From positions 5,102,001 through 5,166,000 of the forward strand of contig NC_089241.1 of the NCBI RefSeq assembly GCF_000512585.2: 64,000 nt of DNA, in the 5' to 3' direction. The position numbers were made by a program, and so were the translations under genes. This DNA is from Kwoniella bestiolae CBS 10118. Lineage: Eukaryota > Basidiomycota > Tremellomycetes > Tremellales > Cryptococcaceae. The notes beneath the pieces are model-generated. The model was not told where the DNA came from. It made no database searches and worked only from the letters and a program-made list of their open reading frames with translations. Of this stretch, positions 12,401 through 23,629 are shown piece by piece. Position 1 is the first letter of the stretch. Every line of letters begins with the position of its first letter.

Positions 12401-14702
12401 CGTCTAGCTTCGGCGGCTTCGTATTCGAATTTGAAAGTTTCTTGCTCCACATCGTACCTCGATAGAAGGACTTTCGCACCTCCCAGTCGAGTCGCCACAG
12501 GGGGCGCACCATGCTTGATAGCAAACTCGCCAATGCCAGCCAAAGTAGACATCATCACTTGCGGTATCGACGACTTGTTTGACCATCCTCTGGGATCACT
12601 CTGCTCCAGTAATGTGACCTGGGTTGTATTCGGGGAAAGTGATTCGACGGACCACCCTTGCAGGTCAATCTGTGTGCGTATGACATTTGGGTCCGTCACA
12701 GCCGGTATACGGGGGAAAAGTTCGGTATCGTCGGTGGAGAATCCAAACAGGTGCACCGAGGAAGGTGATTTATAGGTTGTCCGAAGCATGACCGAATCTC
12801 TAGCACTGACAGGCCAAGCGGCCTTTGACTTGATATGCCATAGATCCGTCAACTCGTTGACGTCTTCTAGTAAAGCGGCATCTTCGTGCGACTTATCCCA
12901 TACCAACCTAGCACCAGGACTAGCAATGACAGCGAACAGATCCCAGATTCCAACACCCACGAAGACAGCCTCTGCACGGAATACCACCAGCGTCTTGTCA
13001 ATCGAGTTTAGCTGATGTATAGCCACTCCTCGAGAATCAAGCACAGGTCGCCACTTCTGTTCTGGCTCTTGTAAAAGAGAGGTGAAATCTGATCGTCAGC
13101 CTGGTTCTGACAAGTAGACACTCACAAATGTAGTTCCTCCGTATCAAGCTTGCAATGCTTTTCTGAGCAGCATCACTGCGCTGAGATGTTGTCCTCCTGA
13201 TCTCTACTGCGCTGTCTTGTGATTGATAGCTTTCCGCGGTCGCAATAGTTCTCAGTGAGATACCAGTCATACTCGCTGTATCTTCGAGTAACGGTCGACG
13301 CGGTATAGGCACCTGCATCGGTTCCACTCCTACAGGTATCCCATTGATCCTTACTCCTGCTACTGATGATGAAGTCCTTTCGATCGAAACGTTTACACGA
13401 ACCAATTCTTCTCCAGTTTCCAGAGGCGCATGGGCGAATCTCAGTATAAGCCTTTTCGGAGCTGCTATTCCATTGGCAGAGTTTGGAGCCTGACCGACGA
13501 ACGACGTCCAAGATGTCGAAGCTGAATCTTTCCCATGTTGGGTCCTTACATTGACCTGAATATCCCAGCTTTGGGTAGACGATATACCGAATTCCACTTG
13601 TCGACGTAGATCTTCTGTCTCCCTATTTTCGCCGCCGCTGACTATAGCGTACGCGACTGACAGAGTGACCCTAGCAGTATCGTACCCCACTGATCCAATA
13701 GCTACATCTGGTCCATATCCCAGAAGCACTGGTACCTTCTCACTACCATCCCTGACGTAATCCACTAGACCAACTACTAGTGAAGGTAGATGTTGAGGTA
13801 CACCGCCTCCTACAGCCCAAGCGCCTTTAGGGTTCCATGACCAGAAGCATGTGATACGAGCTTTACCATCTGGCAGAGCATCGTTGGTAGACGGGGAGGG
13901 CGAAGGAAGTTGAATGCACCAAGCTAGGAGAGCGACATGAGCCCGAACGTGCGGGGGCGCGGGGCGTAAGTATGCGGGTTCGTGCTTCGACCGAGGAAGG
14001 GAAGTGGTGATATCGACGAGGACATACTGGTCAACAAGGGTTTTTGATATAGTGACAGCGTCTCGAGGACTAGTGAGTGATCGAATATAGTCAGCTAGAT
14101 ACGCAGGTCTTCATCCGAAAAGCATACCTTGAAGGCCAACCTAGTCGATAATTTGTTTTTGTCACCCTCGTATGAGCGTCCAGTAGGTCTAGAGTGACAG
14201 CCTCCTCTACCATTCGATCCCCTATGACTTTACGATCAGCTAGATCGTGATACTTTGTCTCAATGAGCCACTCACACATGGGCCTTGTCTCCGGCGTCAC
14301 CAGACATCCCCTGAACGTATCTATACTAACATCACTCCCGCAATCTACTTCTACGACTGCTCTATACACTTCTCCCGATTTACCATTCCGCCTATGCACG
14401 ACTACCTGGCTTGCATCTATCTTACCCAGACTCGACCCTCTCGCTGTACTTTTCCCTGTGTCCTTGGCGGTGGTCGATGCGGTGAGGGGAAGGACTGAGA
14501 CCGGCTTCCAAGCGGAGGAAGAGGATGACGAAAGCAGTGCTCGGAAGTAGGTTAGGGATGTTGAGAGTGATTCATGCCATGCTGCCTCGAGCCTGTAGTT
14601 GCAAGGTAAGGTCAGCTGCCAGGTTGGAAAGGGATGGTACTGATTTAGGAAGCTGAGATATCTCACTCACTTGCTGCCGTCATCTAGATTCTCCAACCTC
14701 AT
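9469..14702 (-). CDS. very large protein with three START-like lipid-binding domains and a C-terminal membrane anchor
   Basis: Five exons (14671-14702, 14128-14592, 13126-14069, 10039-13088, 9469-9978) join in frame to 1,666 residues. Three START-like regions are seen: residues about 10-250 (contains ETRPMCEWLIETKYHDL, SPRDAVTISKTLVDQ and LVDITTSLP), about 480-690 (KWRPVLDSRGVAIHQ, FRAEAVFVGVGIWDLFAV, RLVWDKSHEDAALLE, WPVSARDSVMLRT) and about 960-1175 (GWQPVSDRDGLKIERR, FPVFRAGRIIEGFTAEDV, FPFRARTMLVAA). Linkers are Ser/Pro-rich. Near residue 1600 there is one transmembrane helix (SLPGLMIACIICLLLGSLL) followed by about 50 residues. START domains carry sterols or phospholipids, so a tethered lipid-transfer role at a membrane contact site is a reasonable inference. 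Start chosen at 14702: the 10-codon first exon ends at a GTGAGT donor that keeps frame. Confidence 0.85.
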
Positions 14703-15181
14703 GGCCTCAGCTGGATGTCATCAAGGGTAGAGCCAGAATTGTTAACAGAAGTCTCGGAACAGGGCCAACTGCGAAGGAGGATGGTCACTTTCTGAATGAT
14801 CCGAGATGAGGTCCGAGACCGTGACTGTGTCAATAGATAGTGTGATTGAGCTGGAAGATGTATCACGATATGAACATGAACATGAGCAAGTTGTTGTTGT
14901 TGTTCAACCTCTTCCTCTTCCTCGTTCTCGGTAAACCGTCTCATCCATCGTCCGATAGTTACTGCATAGTATATAGTATATAGCATATAGCATATAGCAT
15001 ATCACGTGATCTCTGTATGACGCGCTTCAGGTGGGGAAAGGGGGATCAAGGAGGAACGAGCTTAAATGGTCCAGTGAGTCCTTTTCGACAGTCAATCAAC
15101 CGCATCTCATTGTTCTTTCCCTCATTCCTGTACCATATTCCAAGTCATCATCATTGACTTCTTGTAGCACACCCACGCGCA
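14703..15181. promoter_or_regulatory. divergent promoter (START protein / Ssp120-like gene)
   Basis: 479 bp between opposed start codons. It contains an AT-rich heptamer array at 14965-15002 directly followed by a 10-bp palindrome ATCACGTGAT (15001-15010) with a CACGTG E-box core. Confidence 0.5.
14965..15002. repeat. 7-bp microsatellite (ATATAGC/ATATAGT)n
   Basis: About five copies of a seven-base unit in the divergent promoter, next to the CACGTG palindrome. Confidence 0.75.
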
Positions 15182-16821
15182 ATGATACGTATACTACCCA
15201 TAATACTGAGCTCACTGCTCGTCGCAGCTCACGGCGATCACTCGTTCGATCTGGACGACGTGAATGATGCTGGTTTATCCTACGCTGAGAGGCATGTGCG
15301 TTAATTATCCTCTGCTCCTCTGCTCCTCCTCTCCTCTCTGCTTTCCGCAACCCAGTCCTTCATCATTGATTATGACAGGGACATGCTGACCTTCGCCGTG
15401 TTGCATTCACAGATGCACACGGAGCACCACATAGATTCCTTCGACCTAGAATCATTCTTCAAATTGCACGACCTAGATATGAATGGCTTCTGGGATCAGG
15501 CCGAGATAGAAGCTGTATATGGATTACACCATCACTCCGTTGAGAAGAAGATCAAGCAGCCTGAATTGGTGGATGCTAGGACGAAGGTGGTTGTGGACAA
15601 AGTATTGGAAAAGCTGGACACGAATAACGATGGTATGTTCGCGTAACTTGCGTTGCAAATGTCCTATTGCCAATACTGATATTTGAGCCGTGGGTGTATA
15701 GGTAAAATATCGTTAGCTGAGTTCATGGCGGGAGGAACAGAGGGATTACCAAGCTTTGAAGGATACAAGGATTTAGGGCGTAAGTCCGTCTATTGGTTGT
15801 GACATTCGCACAGACCTCTATCGTATGGGGCGTTGGCTAATATGAACCTATAAACTATTGTAGATCATTACGATGAAGAGTCAGAATAGTACGTGCAGCC
15901 TTATCTCCCTCTCTCATCCTCAGCTGACGATCGTCATCGCATTCCAGCTTCTTGCATCATGAAGAGGTGAGTGGGTGATCCAGGAGAATCGTGATCGATC
16001 TTGATCGAGCTCACAATACTTCACATTCCAGCTCTACCATTCAACACCTGAAAGTCAGACCGACGAATCGTATACACATCCTGAGGGTGAGCATCGATCA
16101 CCTCAATAGTCGAAGATCTGCCAGCTGACAATCCCCTGCTATACGCTTAGATATCGAACATTTTCGACGTCAGTTCTCTCTCTTCCCCTCCTATAATCGA
16201 AACGTAGCTAACATGCTTCGTACAACAAACAGACCACGCAGAGATAGAAGAAGCAGAGGACGAGCGAGAACGTAAATTCGAGGGTCTCTCAAATGACGCC
16301 GATCTACTCAAAGATCATGTAGCCCATGATCCCCTGGACGTACACTCCCATCTACCAGGAGATGAACCTACCGACGTTCCTCCTCAGCCTGAATCAACCT
16401 TGAAACCAGGGGACGAAGTTGATCCTCCACCTTTACCAAAGGTACAGCGGGTCGACCCACTCGCGCAGCCTCAGAGGATACTCCGAGCGTCTGGGGATCA
16501 GGTGAATAAGGAGGAGTGGGAATCGGCGAAACAGGCTGCGCAGGGGGAGAAGTACGAGGGGCACGGTAGACCGAGAAATTCACAGGAGAGGTTGAAATCT
16601 GGGGTTCCTTATAGTAAGTTTACTGGTTAGTCTTTCTGAGTTTACTAAACACATCAAAAGAGTGGATGGTCGAGCTGACTGATGATAACTTTCATTTGTG
16701 ATCTTGTAGAGTACAAGTGAGTTCATACGATCCAAACGATAATCAATGTTGATCACAGCTGATGATTTGTGGTTGCGTTCCTCTTAGGATGAGAAAAGGT
16801 CTTCGTTCGGATGAGTTTTAG
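15182..16821 (+). CDS. SSP120: Ssp120/nucleobindin-like secretory-pathway EF-hand protein
   Basis: Ten exons (15182-15295, 15413-15632, 15702-15779, 15864-15888, 15948-15966, 16032-16086, 16151-16168, 16233-16613, 16710-16716, 16788-16821) join to 316 residues. A signal peptide is clear (MIRILPIILSSLLVAAHG). Two EF-hand loops follow: DLDMNGFWDQAE and DTNNDGKISLAE, both with the Asp/Asn and terminal Glu ligands. The block HHIDSFDLESFFKLHDLD is typical of Ssp120 and nucleobindins, calcium-binding proteins of the ER/Golgi lumen. The rest is acidic, His-rich and Pro-rich. The C-terminus RSDEF is acidic but is not a canonical H/KDEL signal. One exon is only 7 nt and two others are 18-19 nt. The precise role is not established by sequence. 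Confidence 0.85.
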
Positions 16822-17097
16822 TTGGCTGATTGGAGTGATGTGTGATGTGTTTGCTACATATTCTATATATACAATTACAGTGGTGTGAGGACACTAGATG
16901 TATCCCGTCATGCCTGACACGTTCTTCTTGTATCCCTAGTCGAGCCTTCAGTCATTACAACCTTCCAATCGTGCTTGAGGTGAGAACCAGGCTACAGGCC
17001 TAAAACGAAAGTCATTATGAGCGAGAACAATAAGCTAACAGTATAATCAGAATCAAGTATAATGACATGATTTATAGGGAAGTGCACACCCACCAAA
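16822..17097. terminator. convergent 3' region
   Basis: 276 bp between converging stops of the Ssp120-like gene and the small gene on the other strand. Nothing else is seen. Confidence 0.35.
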
Positions 17098-17361
17098 TCA
17101 TCTCATACTCTCCTTCGGCCTATCAACAATCACTACATTCTTATTGAAAGGTCCGGTGGGTATAATATACGTAGCATCCCATTCATCTTGATTTTCATCC
17201 TTCACCCACCGAGCGATCGCTCTAAACTGTTTTGGGAAAGTCACCCAGAACCAGAAGAACTCGGTCCACGTGTATTGCCGGATCGATATAAGGGGTTTGA
17301 TACCGTGGTCGAGGGTGTAGTAGTTGCCATTCAGGCCTTTGTACACTTCGACTGTCTTCAT
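17098..17361 (-). CDS. small 87-residue protein, unknown function
   Basis: A single-exon frame starting in a good fungal start context (ACAACAATGAAG). The protein begins MKTVEVYKGLNGNYYTLDHG, is rich in aromatic residues (YTWTEFFWFWVTFPKQF) and ends DRPKESMR. It has no signal peptide, and the aromatic stretch is too short and mixed to call a membrane helix. I do not recognise a family. The residue composition looks like real protein rather than noise. Confidence 0.5.
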   Translation of the reverse strand: MKTVEVYKGLNGNYYTLDHGIKPLISIRQYTWTEFFWFWVTFPKQFRAIARWVKDENQDEWDATYIIPTGPFNKNVVIVDRPKESMR

Positions 17362-18559
17362 TGTTGTCTCCTGTTATAGATATAGGTGGTTGAGTGTTTG
17401 ATAACAGTGGTACGGACGATGGGTGATATTCGTGCTGTACGTGCATTTATACATCCCAACTTCTCGAAAGCAAGTGCCGAGGAATGCGAGTCGTACCGGC
17501 ACTGGCAGTGCTAGATAGAGCCATAGTCGAGCTCGGTTATGATGACGATGAAGAGGATCATCATTGTTCGTGGCCTGAGATGTCCCACTAGTGTCAGGTC
17601 AAATCGACAGGCACCACCACAAGCGCGAAGATCGGCCGACATCTCTTCTTCGTCGAGAAATACGAATCGCAATGGGGTTGATCCTCAGTGATATGATGAT
17701 AGAGCTGCCGCTGAGTAGATAAAAGTGCTCGATCCGTCTCTTGTGGTATTGTACTGGGTCCAGGACCGTTTACAACTCACATGAACAGATTGGGAGCTCA
17801 CCAGAAGGATTACAGGTGAAGCGCAGGACAAGTTTGAAACGACGGAATCCTGTAGAGAAGAATCAAGACCGGCTTTCACCCAACCAATGTTCTCTAGGAA
17901 TACAGTTCAGTGGAATTCATGGCCGAAATTAGTTTATTATCATTCTGACTTTCTTTAAGTTATCGATTCGCTCTTAAACCTGTTCACCGAGCACATAAAT
18001 TCATGCTCATCCCAGCGTCATGATGTAATGGAGTCATTCTGTGCACACCATGCCCCTCGCCGTACAAGCACAATCCTAAACAATGACATGGCGTATCCTT
18101 TCTGAAAGTCAAGCCTTTGTTTGGGTCGTCTATTCCCCCAGATGACGATTTGACTTCGTTTTGGTGGATACTCATCTTTTCTACACGCAGCCCCAGGGTT
18201 GAAAGGTCAGGCAGGTTGTCAGGCTTCTTCGCGAGGGCGGTGTCTTGGCTAACCTTTGTAATAAAAACAACGAAAGGACGGACCAGAACGAATCTGTTTC
18301 TGGACGGTCGAGAGTCACCGAGGCGAGAGGGATAACATTGCGTCTGTTCTCCTCTTCTCATCATTTTTTTAACAAAAATCCAGACTTGCCACCTGATGCA
18401 GAGCAGGTTGTTAAAGTTTTGTCGATCAATCAGCTCCAAATTCAGCAGTAAATCCCAGAAATCACGGGCCGAACGAGGTGCGCATACATCCAGCATGGTC
18501 GATCAAAGAGTGAATCTGACCTGTGACAGATCAACGACGTATGCATCGCATTGATGAGG
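17362..18559. other. 1.2 kb intergenic region with one doubtful ORF
   Basis: Contains the 3' end of the Mgr3-like gene and the upstream region of the small gene at 17361. A 170-codon open frame on the minus strand (17984-18496) starts MLDVCAPRSARDFWDL but shows no recognisable domain, so I do not call it a gene. Confidence 0.35.
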
Positions 18560-20536
18560 TTATGATGTGATTGGTCCACCTAATGACTGCACTCTACGTA
18601 TAGCAGCAGCAGCTTCCCTCTTCCCTTCCGAGAAACCAGTCTCTCGTGAGGCAGTAAGTGATTTCTGGAATAAGTTAAGCGCTGTGGGTAGATCGCCCTC
18701 CATCTATATCGAGACTCAAAATATCAGCTCAGTCGCGTAAAGCGACGAGAGGTAATGGCCGTATGGGTGGTATCAGAAAGATGACTCACTTCAGCCAACA
18801 TCCCCATATTGTACAGCCCCACACTCTTAGCCCTCGAACAAATAGCTATAGAAGCTTCGTATGGTGAGTCCTTGTAGTTCTCAGCTTCAGATTCACGTAA
18901 TGCTTCTTCCGAAAGCTGCAAAGAGCGTAATGACCACGATTTGGAGATTTTGATTGATTTGGCTGTGTCCTTCTGCGTTGAGGATTGCTTGAGGGCGTGA
19001 GAAGATATGGTCGTCATTAACTATCGAGCGTATGAGGATCGATCGTCAGCTGAGGTGAGAGAGGCATAATATATTTGACGTGAGGGACGATGGAAGTGAC
19101 GAGCAGATGAAATCAGAGTAGTCTGCAATACGCACCATTGCAGCTAAATCAATGTGAAGCAATCGCGAATCAGCTAAGTCCTTCACGATGATACCGTTAA
19201 CAATTGAGCTCACCTTGACACCTATCTCTGACCGGTGGAGTCCCCTGACTACCAGGCGGCAACAATATCGACACCGCTTGAAGAAGTAACTGAGCAGCCA
19301 GATCATATTGACCCTTCTTCGCATATACCTCAGAGAGCGATTCCATAGTCATCCCTAAACCTCTCTTATCAACCGATCCACCCTGAGTAGCATCTTCCGA
19401 TATCTCTCCAGATGGTAGATCAACATCTCGGCCAAGTACCACCTGTTCTCCTCCAGTACTACCAGCTCCGATGGGACTAGGGGACCTGTTCAACCCCAAT
19501 TTGAGCATAGCTGTCAAGGCTGTTGATAGATAATATTCAGAAGCTTCATTCCAACTTTCCACCGTCTTGCCTGTGGGCGTACTGATTTCCGATCCTCGTG
19601 AGGGAGTATAAGAAGGTGCTCTTGAAGAATTGGAGATTTCGAGGGATATCTGACCAAGTTTCTGATATAGTCCTATTGCTCTTATATGGTCTTTCTCACT
19701 TAACTTGTATGATCGACCTATCCATTCGCCTGATCCTTCTACGCCAGGTTGTCTGATTGGGTTTGGTCCTAATAGCTCAACGGCATTCCGTAATTCTTCG
19801 AAAGCGGTTACTCTCTGTCCCATCAATTCCAGGACGTTGGCTAGTTCTACGTATATACCTGTGATCTTCTGGAGTGGTTCGGGCTCAAGGGCGGATGGTC
19901 CTAGTGCTAATGCTACCTCTAGTGCTCTGTGAACCGTATATATAAGTGAGTTAACGGTACGGCCTCTGTCAGTGTGGAAATGCTCAGAGGGATAGATCGA
20001 CTTACTCTCTAAAGTATTGTTCGGATCTTCTGTAATCCTGGTTCAGTTTCGCTTTTAATGCTGCTCGGAGGGGGACTCGGACAGCTTTAGGCCATGTTTT
20101 GAGTGTCGAGTAGAATTCGAGTCTACGTAGCACTCGCACGTTAGCGATATGCGACTTTGATATTGAATTCATCAAAAATGAGAGTGACATGGGTCAGAAC
20201 CCAGTGCAGCACTCACAACCCATATATCGTCACCAAGGCTCCCAGACCCGCTAAACCACTAAATATCCAGGATATCTTCAATCCCCCTTTCCCACCTGTC
20301 TCCAACCTCGCCGAACTGGACTTGGCATCCTGGTTCTCCTGCTGATCTGCACCAGGCTGTTCGACATGTCCTGTACTTGTAGGTCCAGTTGTGTTCCACC
20401 GTCGTAGATGAGCGATCGGAGAAGGGGTAGGATGATGTGAAAGTACAGCTACTGGCGCTCGCTTGGTGGGGTTGGCAATTGCAGATCGGGCGATGGTGGT
20501 GGATCTTATGAGAGAGGAGGAAGCTATTCGTGACAT
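18560..20536 (-). CDS. Mgr3-like mitochondrial inner-membrane TPR protein
   Basis: Predicted adaptor for the i-AAA protease (Mgr3/Fmp24-like), with TPRs facing the intermembrane space. The N-terminus is a mitochondrial presequence (MSRIASSSLIRSTTIARSAI, Arg/Ser-rich, no acids), followed near residue 90 by a membrane helix (ISWIFSGLAGLGALVTIYG). Helical repeats follow: FYSTLKTWPKAVRVPLR, YRRSEQYFREALEVALALG, LQKITGIYVELANVLELMG, KKGQYDLAAQLLLQAVSIL and LYNMGMLAEMEGDLPTAL. About seven exons; one is 8 nt (19136-19143). Stop at 18560-18562. The frame is consistent across every intron I traced. Assignment to Mgr3 rather than another TPR protein rests on the presequence-anchor-TPR order and the KTWPKAVRVPLR block. 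Confidence 0.75.
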
Positions 20537-20789
20537 CTTGTGAGGTGTGGTATGTAGATGAAGAGATGAGAAAAAGTAAAATCATGAAGAAAGCAGAGAC
20601 TCAAGAATTCTAATGAACGTCATTTTCGTTGACTTAACCGATCCTCACCGGGCAAACAGCGGAATGAGGATGAATCCGTATCACACTACAGGAAGAGTAC
20701 AGCACCGGGCTCACAACTATGCATATAACAGAGAATACAACTACAAGATACTCTACGCTGCAGATCAGTTCGACAAACCATAGACTAAC

Positions 20790-21335
20790 CTAACTTCCCC
20801 GATAAGTGGTGTATGAGAATGGACTGATGAGCAATGGGATGTGATAATGTTGGTCTGGGTTGGTGTACGAGAATGTGATCTGTACCGCACTTTGTTAGCC
20901 ATGACTAAAGCTGTGGTTTGCACATGAATTGGTCAGACTTACCTCTACCAATGGGTAAAAGGTCTCGACATCATTCGACTTAAAGTAATCCCCACTATAG
21001 AAAGTCATCTTGTATATACCTGGTGAGAGTTTCGTACCACTTTCCAACAAGTCAGAGCATCGTCCATCGGTATTTGTCTCCCTACAACTCATACCATCAG
21101 CAGGATAGGCCAGACTAGTAGAATGGTACTCACCCAGTGGCAAGGGTCTTTGGGACTTCTATAGCAGTCTCATCTCCCGTCAACCCCGAGAAACTAAGGA
21201 CGTCAAGGGAGACTTTGACACCTGCTGCAGGCTTGCCCACTGAGGCGTCCAATACTTTGATCCATACATTAGCCATATGCACTGGAGCGCGTTGTCGTGG
21301 GACTCACCGTGGCATGTTATGGGTGATTTCGACAT
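20790..21335 (-). CDS. 5-hydroxyisourate hydrolase (transthyretin-like, uric acid degradation)
   Basis: Hydrolyses 5-hydroxyisourate to OHCU in the uricase pathway. Four exons (21308-21335, 21134-21254, one covering about 20949-21079, and one ending at 20790) give about 120 residues. Family hallmarks are in order: SPITCH (catalytic His), [28 protein letters not shown] (conserved Arg), [34 protein letters not shown]. The terminal YRGS is the family signature. The first exon was chosen because it supplies SPITCH. An ATG at 21274-21276, inside intron 1 and in frame with exon 2, would give a form without the catalytic His. The C-terminus lacks a PTS1. Confidence 0.93.
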
Positions 21336-21562
21336 TGTATGTATGCATATACTGTGATATCGATTGAGCTGTATGAGAGATAACAGCGGAAGGAATGTGC
21401 AATTTGGCCGTGGACAACTTTCGGTTAACTTAACGTTGAGTCAAAAATATCGAACATCACTTCTTTTGTTGCGATCTTCAATCTTTTCATCCTTCTTTTC
21501 CATCATACACATCTATACCTCACGAATTATAGATCGTTCTGATCTCACAGAGAAACGGCCAA
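21336..21562. promoter_or_regulatory. divergent promoter (HIU hydrolase / eIF2B alpha)
   Basis: 227 bp between opposed start codons, so the two genes must share promoter sequence. No clear TATA box. Confidence 0.4.
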
Positions 21563-23401
21563 ATGGCAGGAGTAGCAAGTCCATTATCACTTTCGCCCGC
21601 ACCTTCCGCAAGGGGCGGTTCGAGACCAGCAGCACAAAGTCACGCTTCGGGCAGTCAGAGTGGGAAGGGTTTTGACGTTATAAATGCTTATAAGAGGGCT
21701 ATAGAGGATGACAAGGTGGGTGTCATATCAGATGATAATGAGCATGATGACACGGCTGAACTAGACAATTCATGGAAGTTGATGCTCATCAGGTGCTTTG
21801 CTTGCTGTAGGTCCCTCATCCTATAGCTGCTATCTTGGCTCTGGTAGAATTGATAGAAGCTTCCACTGGTGAGTTGGTCATCGTTCTTGTCTGGAAGATG
21901 TTGTTGAGCCAAGGAACACGCACGCTAACCTAGACTACTATGCATTCTAAAACATAGCATCGACTGTCACAGGACTGGCATCAGAGTTGACGATAGGTCG
22001 ACAAGCGTTAATCAACACTCAACCGAGTTTAGGTGTAAGAGCGGGATGTCAATTATGGGAGAGGTTCTTTGCGTTATCAATGGGAGGAGAGGTGAGCCAG
22101 AACCTATATTCAACATCATTTCATCCTCTTTATTGAGCTTATATCGAGTCCTGGTCGCCCACTTACTTTGGACCTGAAGCAATCATTGATAATAATATCT
22201 GTATCTGACACAGGACTTCCCCTCATACAAACGATCGTTAATATCCCAAGGCCGTTCCTTCTGCGCTATAACTGCTCCCCAATGTCGAGAGAAGATTGCA
22301 AATTTGGCTGTGGATTTCCTGAGGGATGATTGTGTTGTAAGTTTATAATTCGGTCGTCTCAGCTTGCCAGTATGGTATCTTCGACTGTATCGTAAGCTGA
22401 ATTGTCTGGATGTCTTACAGATCCTCACACATAGTTATTCGCGAACTGTCATTCAGACGATCCTGAGGGCTCATAAGCAACATAAACGTATAAAGGTCTA
22501 TGTGACTGGTGGGTCATATTCTAATATCAGGCCAAAATGCGTGTAAAGCAAGATACTGATATGCCTGTTATTATTGGACGTAGAGGCAAGGCCAGCTTGT
22601 TTAGGGTAAGCTTTACACCTTTTACTGGTTATCAATCCCGTATAATAAGCTGATAGGTGCATTCTGCAGTATGCGAACACACCAGGTCCTCACTGCGAAT
22701 GGTATCCCATGTACGGTCGTACTTGACAGTGCGGTAGCATATGTGATGGAGCGAGTGGACATGGTATTGGTAGGATCCGAAGCCGTCGTGGAAAGTGGGG
22801 TGAGTGGGATTAGAACTGACTATCATTCTCGACTTCTCCGCCCTCCTGTCAGTCCACCAGAATACCTGCTGACCAACATTCTTCCAACCTATAGGGCCTG
22901 GTCTCCTCAGTGGGGACATACCAAGTAGCCCTCGTAGCCAAAGCCATGCAAAAACCCTTCTACGCCCTTGCAGAATCTTACAAATTCCTCCGTCATTACC
23001 CCCTCTCTCAGACCGACCTGCCTATCCCCTCAACCTCCACAACCTCTTCCACATTCATATCAGCCGGTATCGATAGTAACCAGAAACATCAGGTCAGTAC
23101 GGTCGTCCCCCTCGAATTCCCCACTTTAATCCCCAACTCGCACCCTCCAGCTATCGGCGCGCATAATCCCCTTTCTAGACCTACCTCGTCGACTCCACAA
23201 TCTAGGAGTCCGGTCGTTCCTGGGACACCTACCGAGGGGATGGGAGGGAATAGGATAGAGATGACGAGAGAGATGGAGTCTATCAATCCTACGGTGGATG
23301 TGACGACACCCGATCTGATCGATTTTATCATTACGGATTTGGGGGCGCCGTTGAGTCCTACGTCTGTTAGTCAGTATTTGGTAGCTCAGTTCTCGTCGTA
23401 A
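21563..23401 (+). CDS. GCN3: translation initiation factor eIF2B subunit alpha
   Basis: Regulatory subunit of the guanine-nucleotide exchange factor for eIF2, in the cytosol, needed to sense eIF2-alpha phosphorylation. Several exons starting 21563-21715, 21811-21868, about 21959-22092. The encoded blocks match the eIF2B alpha/beta/delta fold: HPIAAILALVELIEAST, TGLASELTIGRQALIN, GCQLWERFFALSM, ILTHSYSRTVIQTILRAH, VLTANGIPCTVVLDSAVAYV, DMVLVGSEAVVESGGLV, VGTYQVALVAKAMQKPFYAL and ESYKFLRHYPL. After the Rossmann-like core, a Ser/Pro-rich insertion of about 80 residues separates the final TPDLIDFIITDLGAPLSPTS block, longer than in yeast Gcn3. Confidence 0.92.
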
Positions 23402-23629
23402 CATGTCGAGGGAGCAGCGGGTCTACGTTGAGCAGAAGACTAGGATACGAGGTGGTAGTGCATCGTAGGTATGATAATGCGTATGTATACTATGTGAATA
23501 CCATACATCATACATGCATATTACCAGCACATGGTACATCAAAATCAAGCTACAGTAGTTGAGTATAATCCATCGTATTCCAGCTGATGTCTATCACTGC
23601 ACATCATCTTCAAGAGTGAATCCACCTCA

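Noticed and set aside
14254..14289. Possible 36-nt intron in the START gene (GTGAGTGG...ATCTAG)
   Set aside because: Reading through keeps the frame and preserves a Trp and following residues that fit the START pattern, so I treated it as exon.
17984..18496. 170-codon open frame on the minus strand (MLDVCAPRSARDFW...)
   Set aside because: No domain or homologue I recognise, unusual composition and no supporting context. It may be chance, although a lineage-specific gene cannot be excluded.
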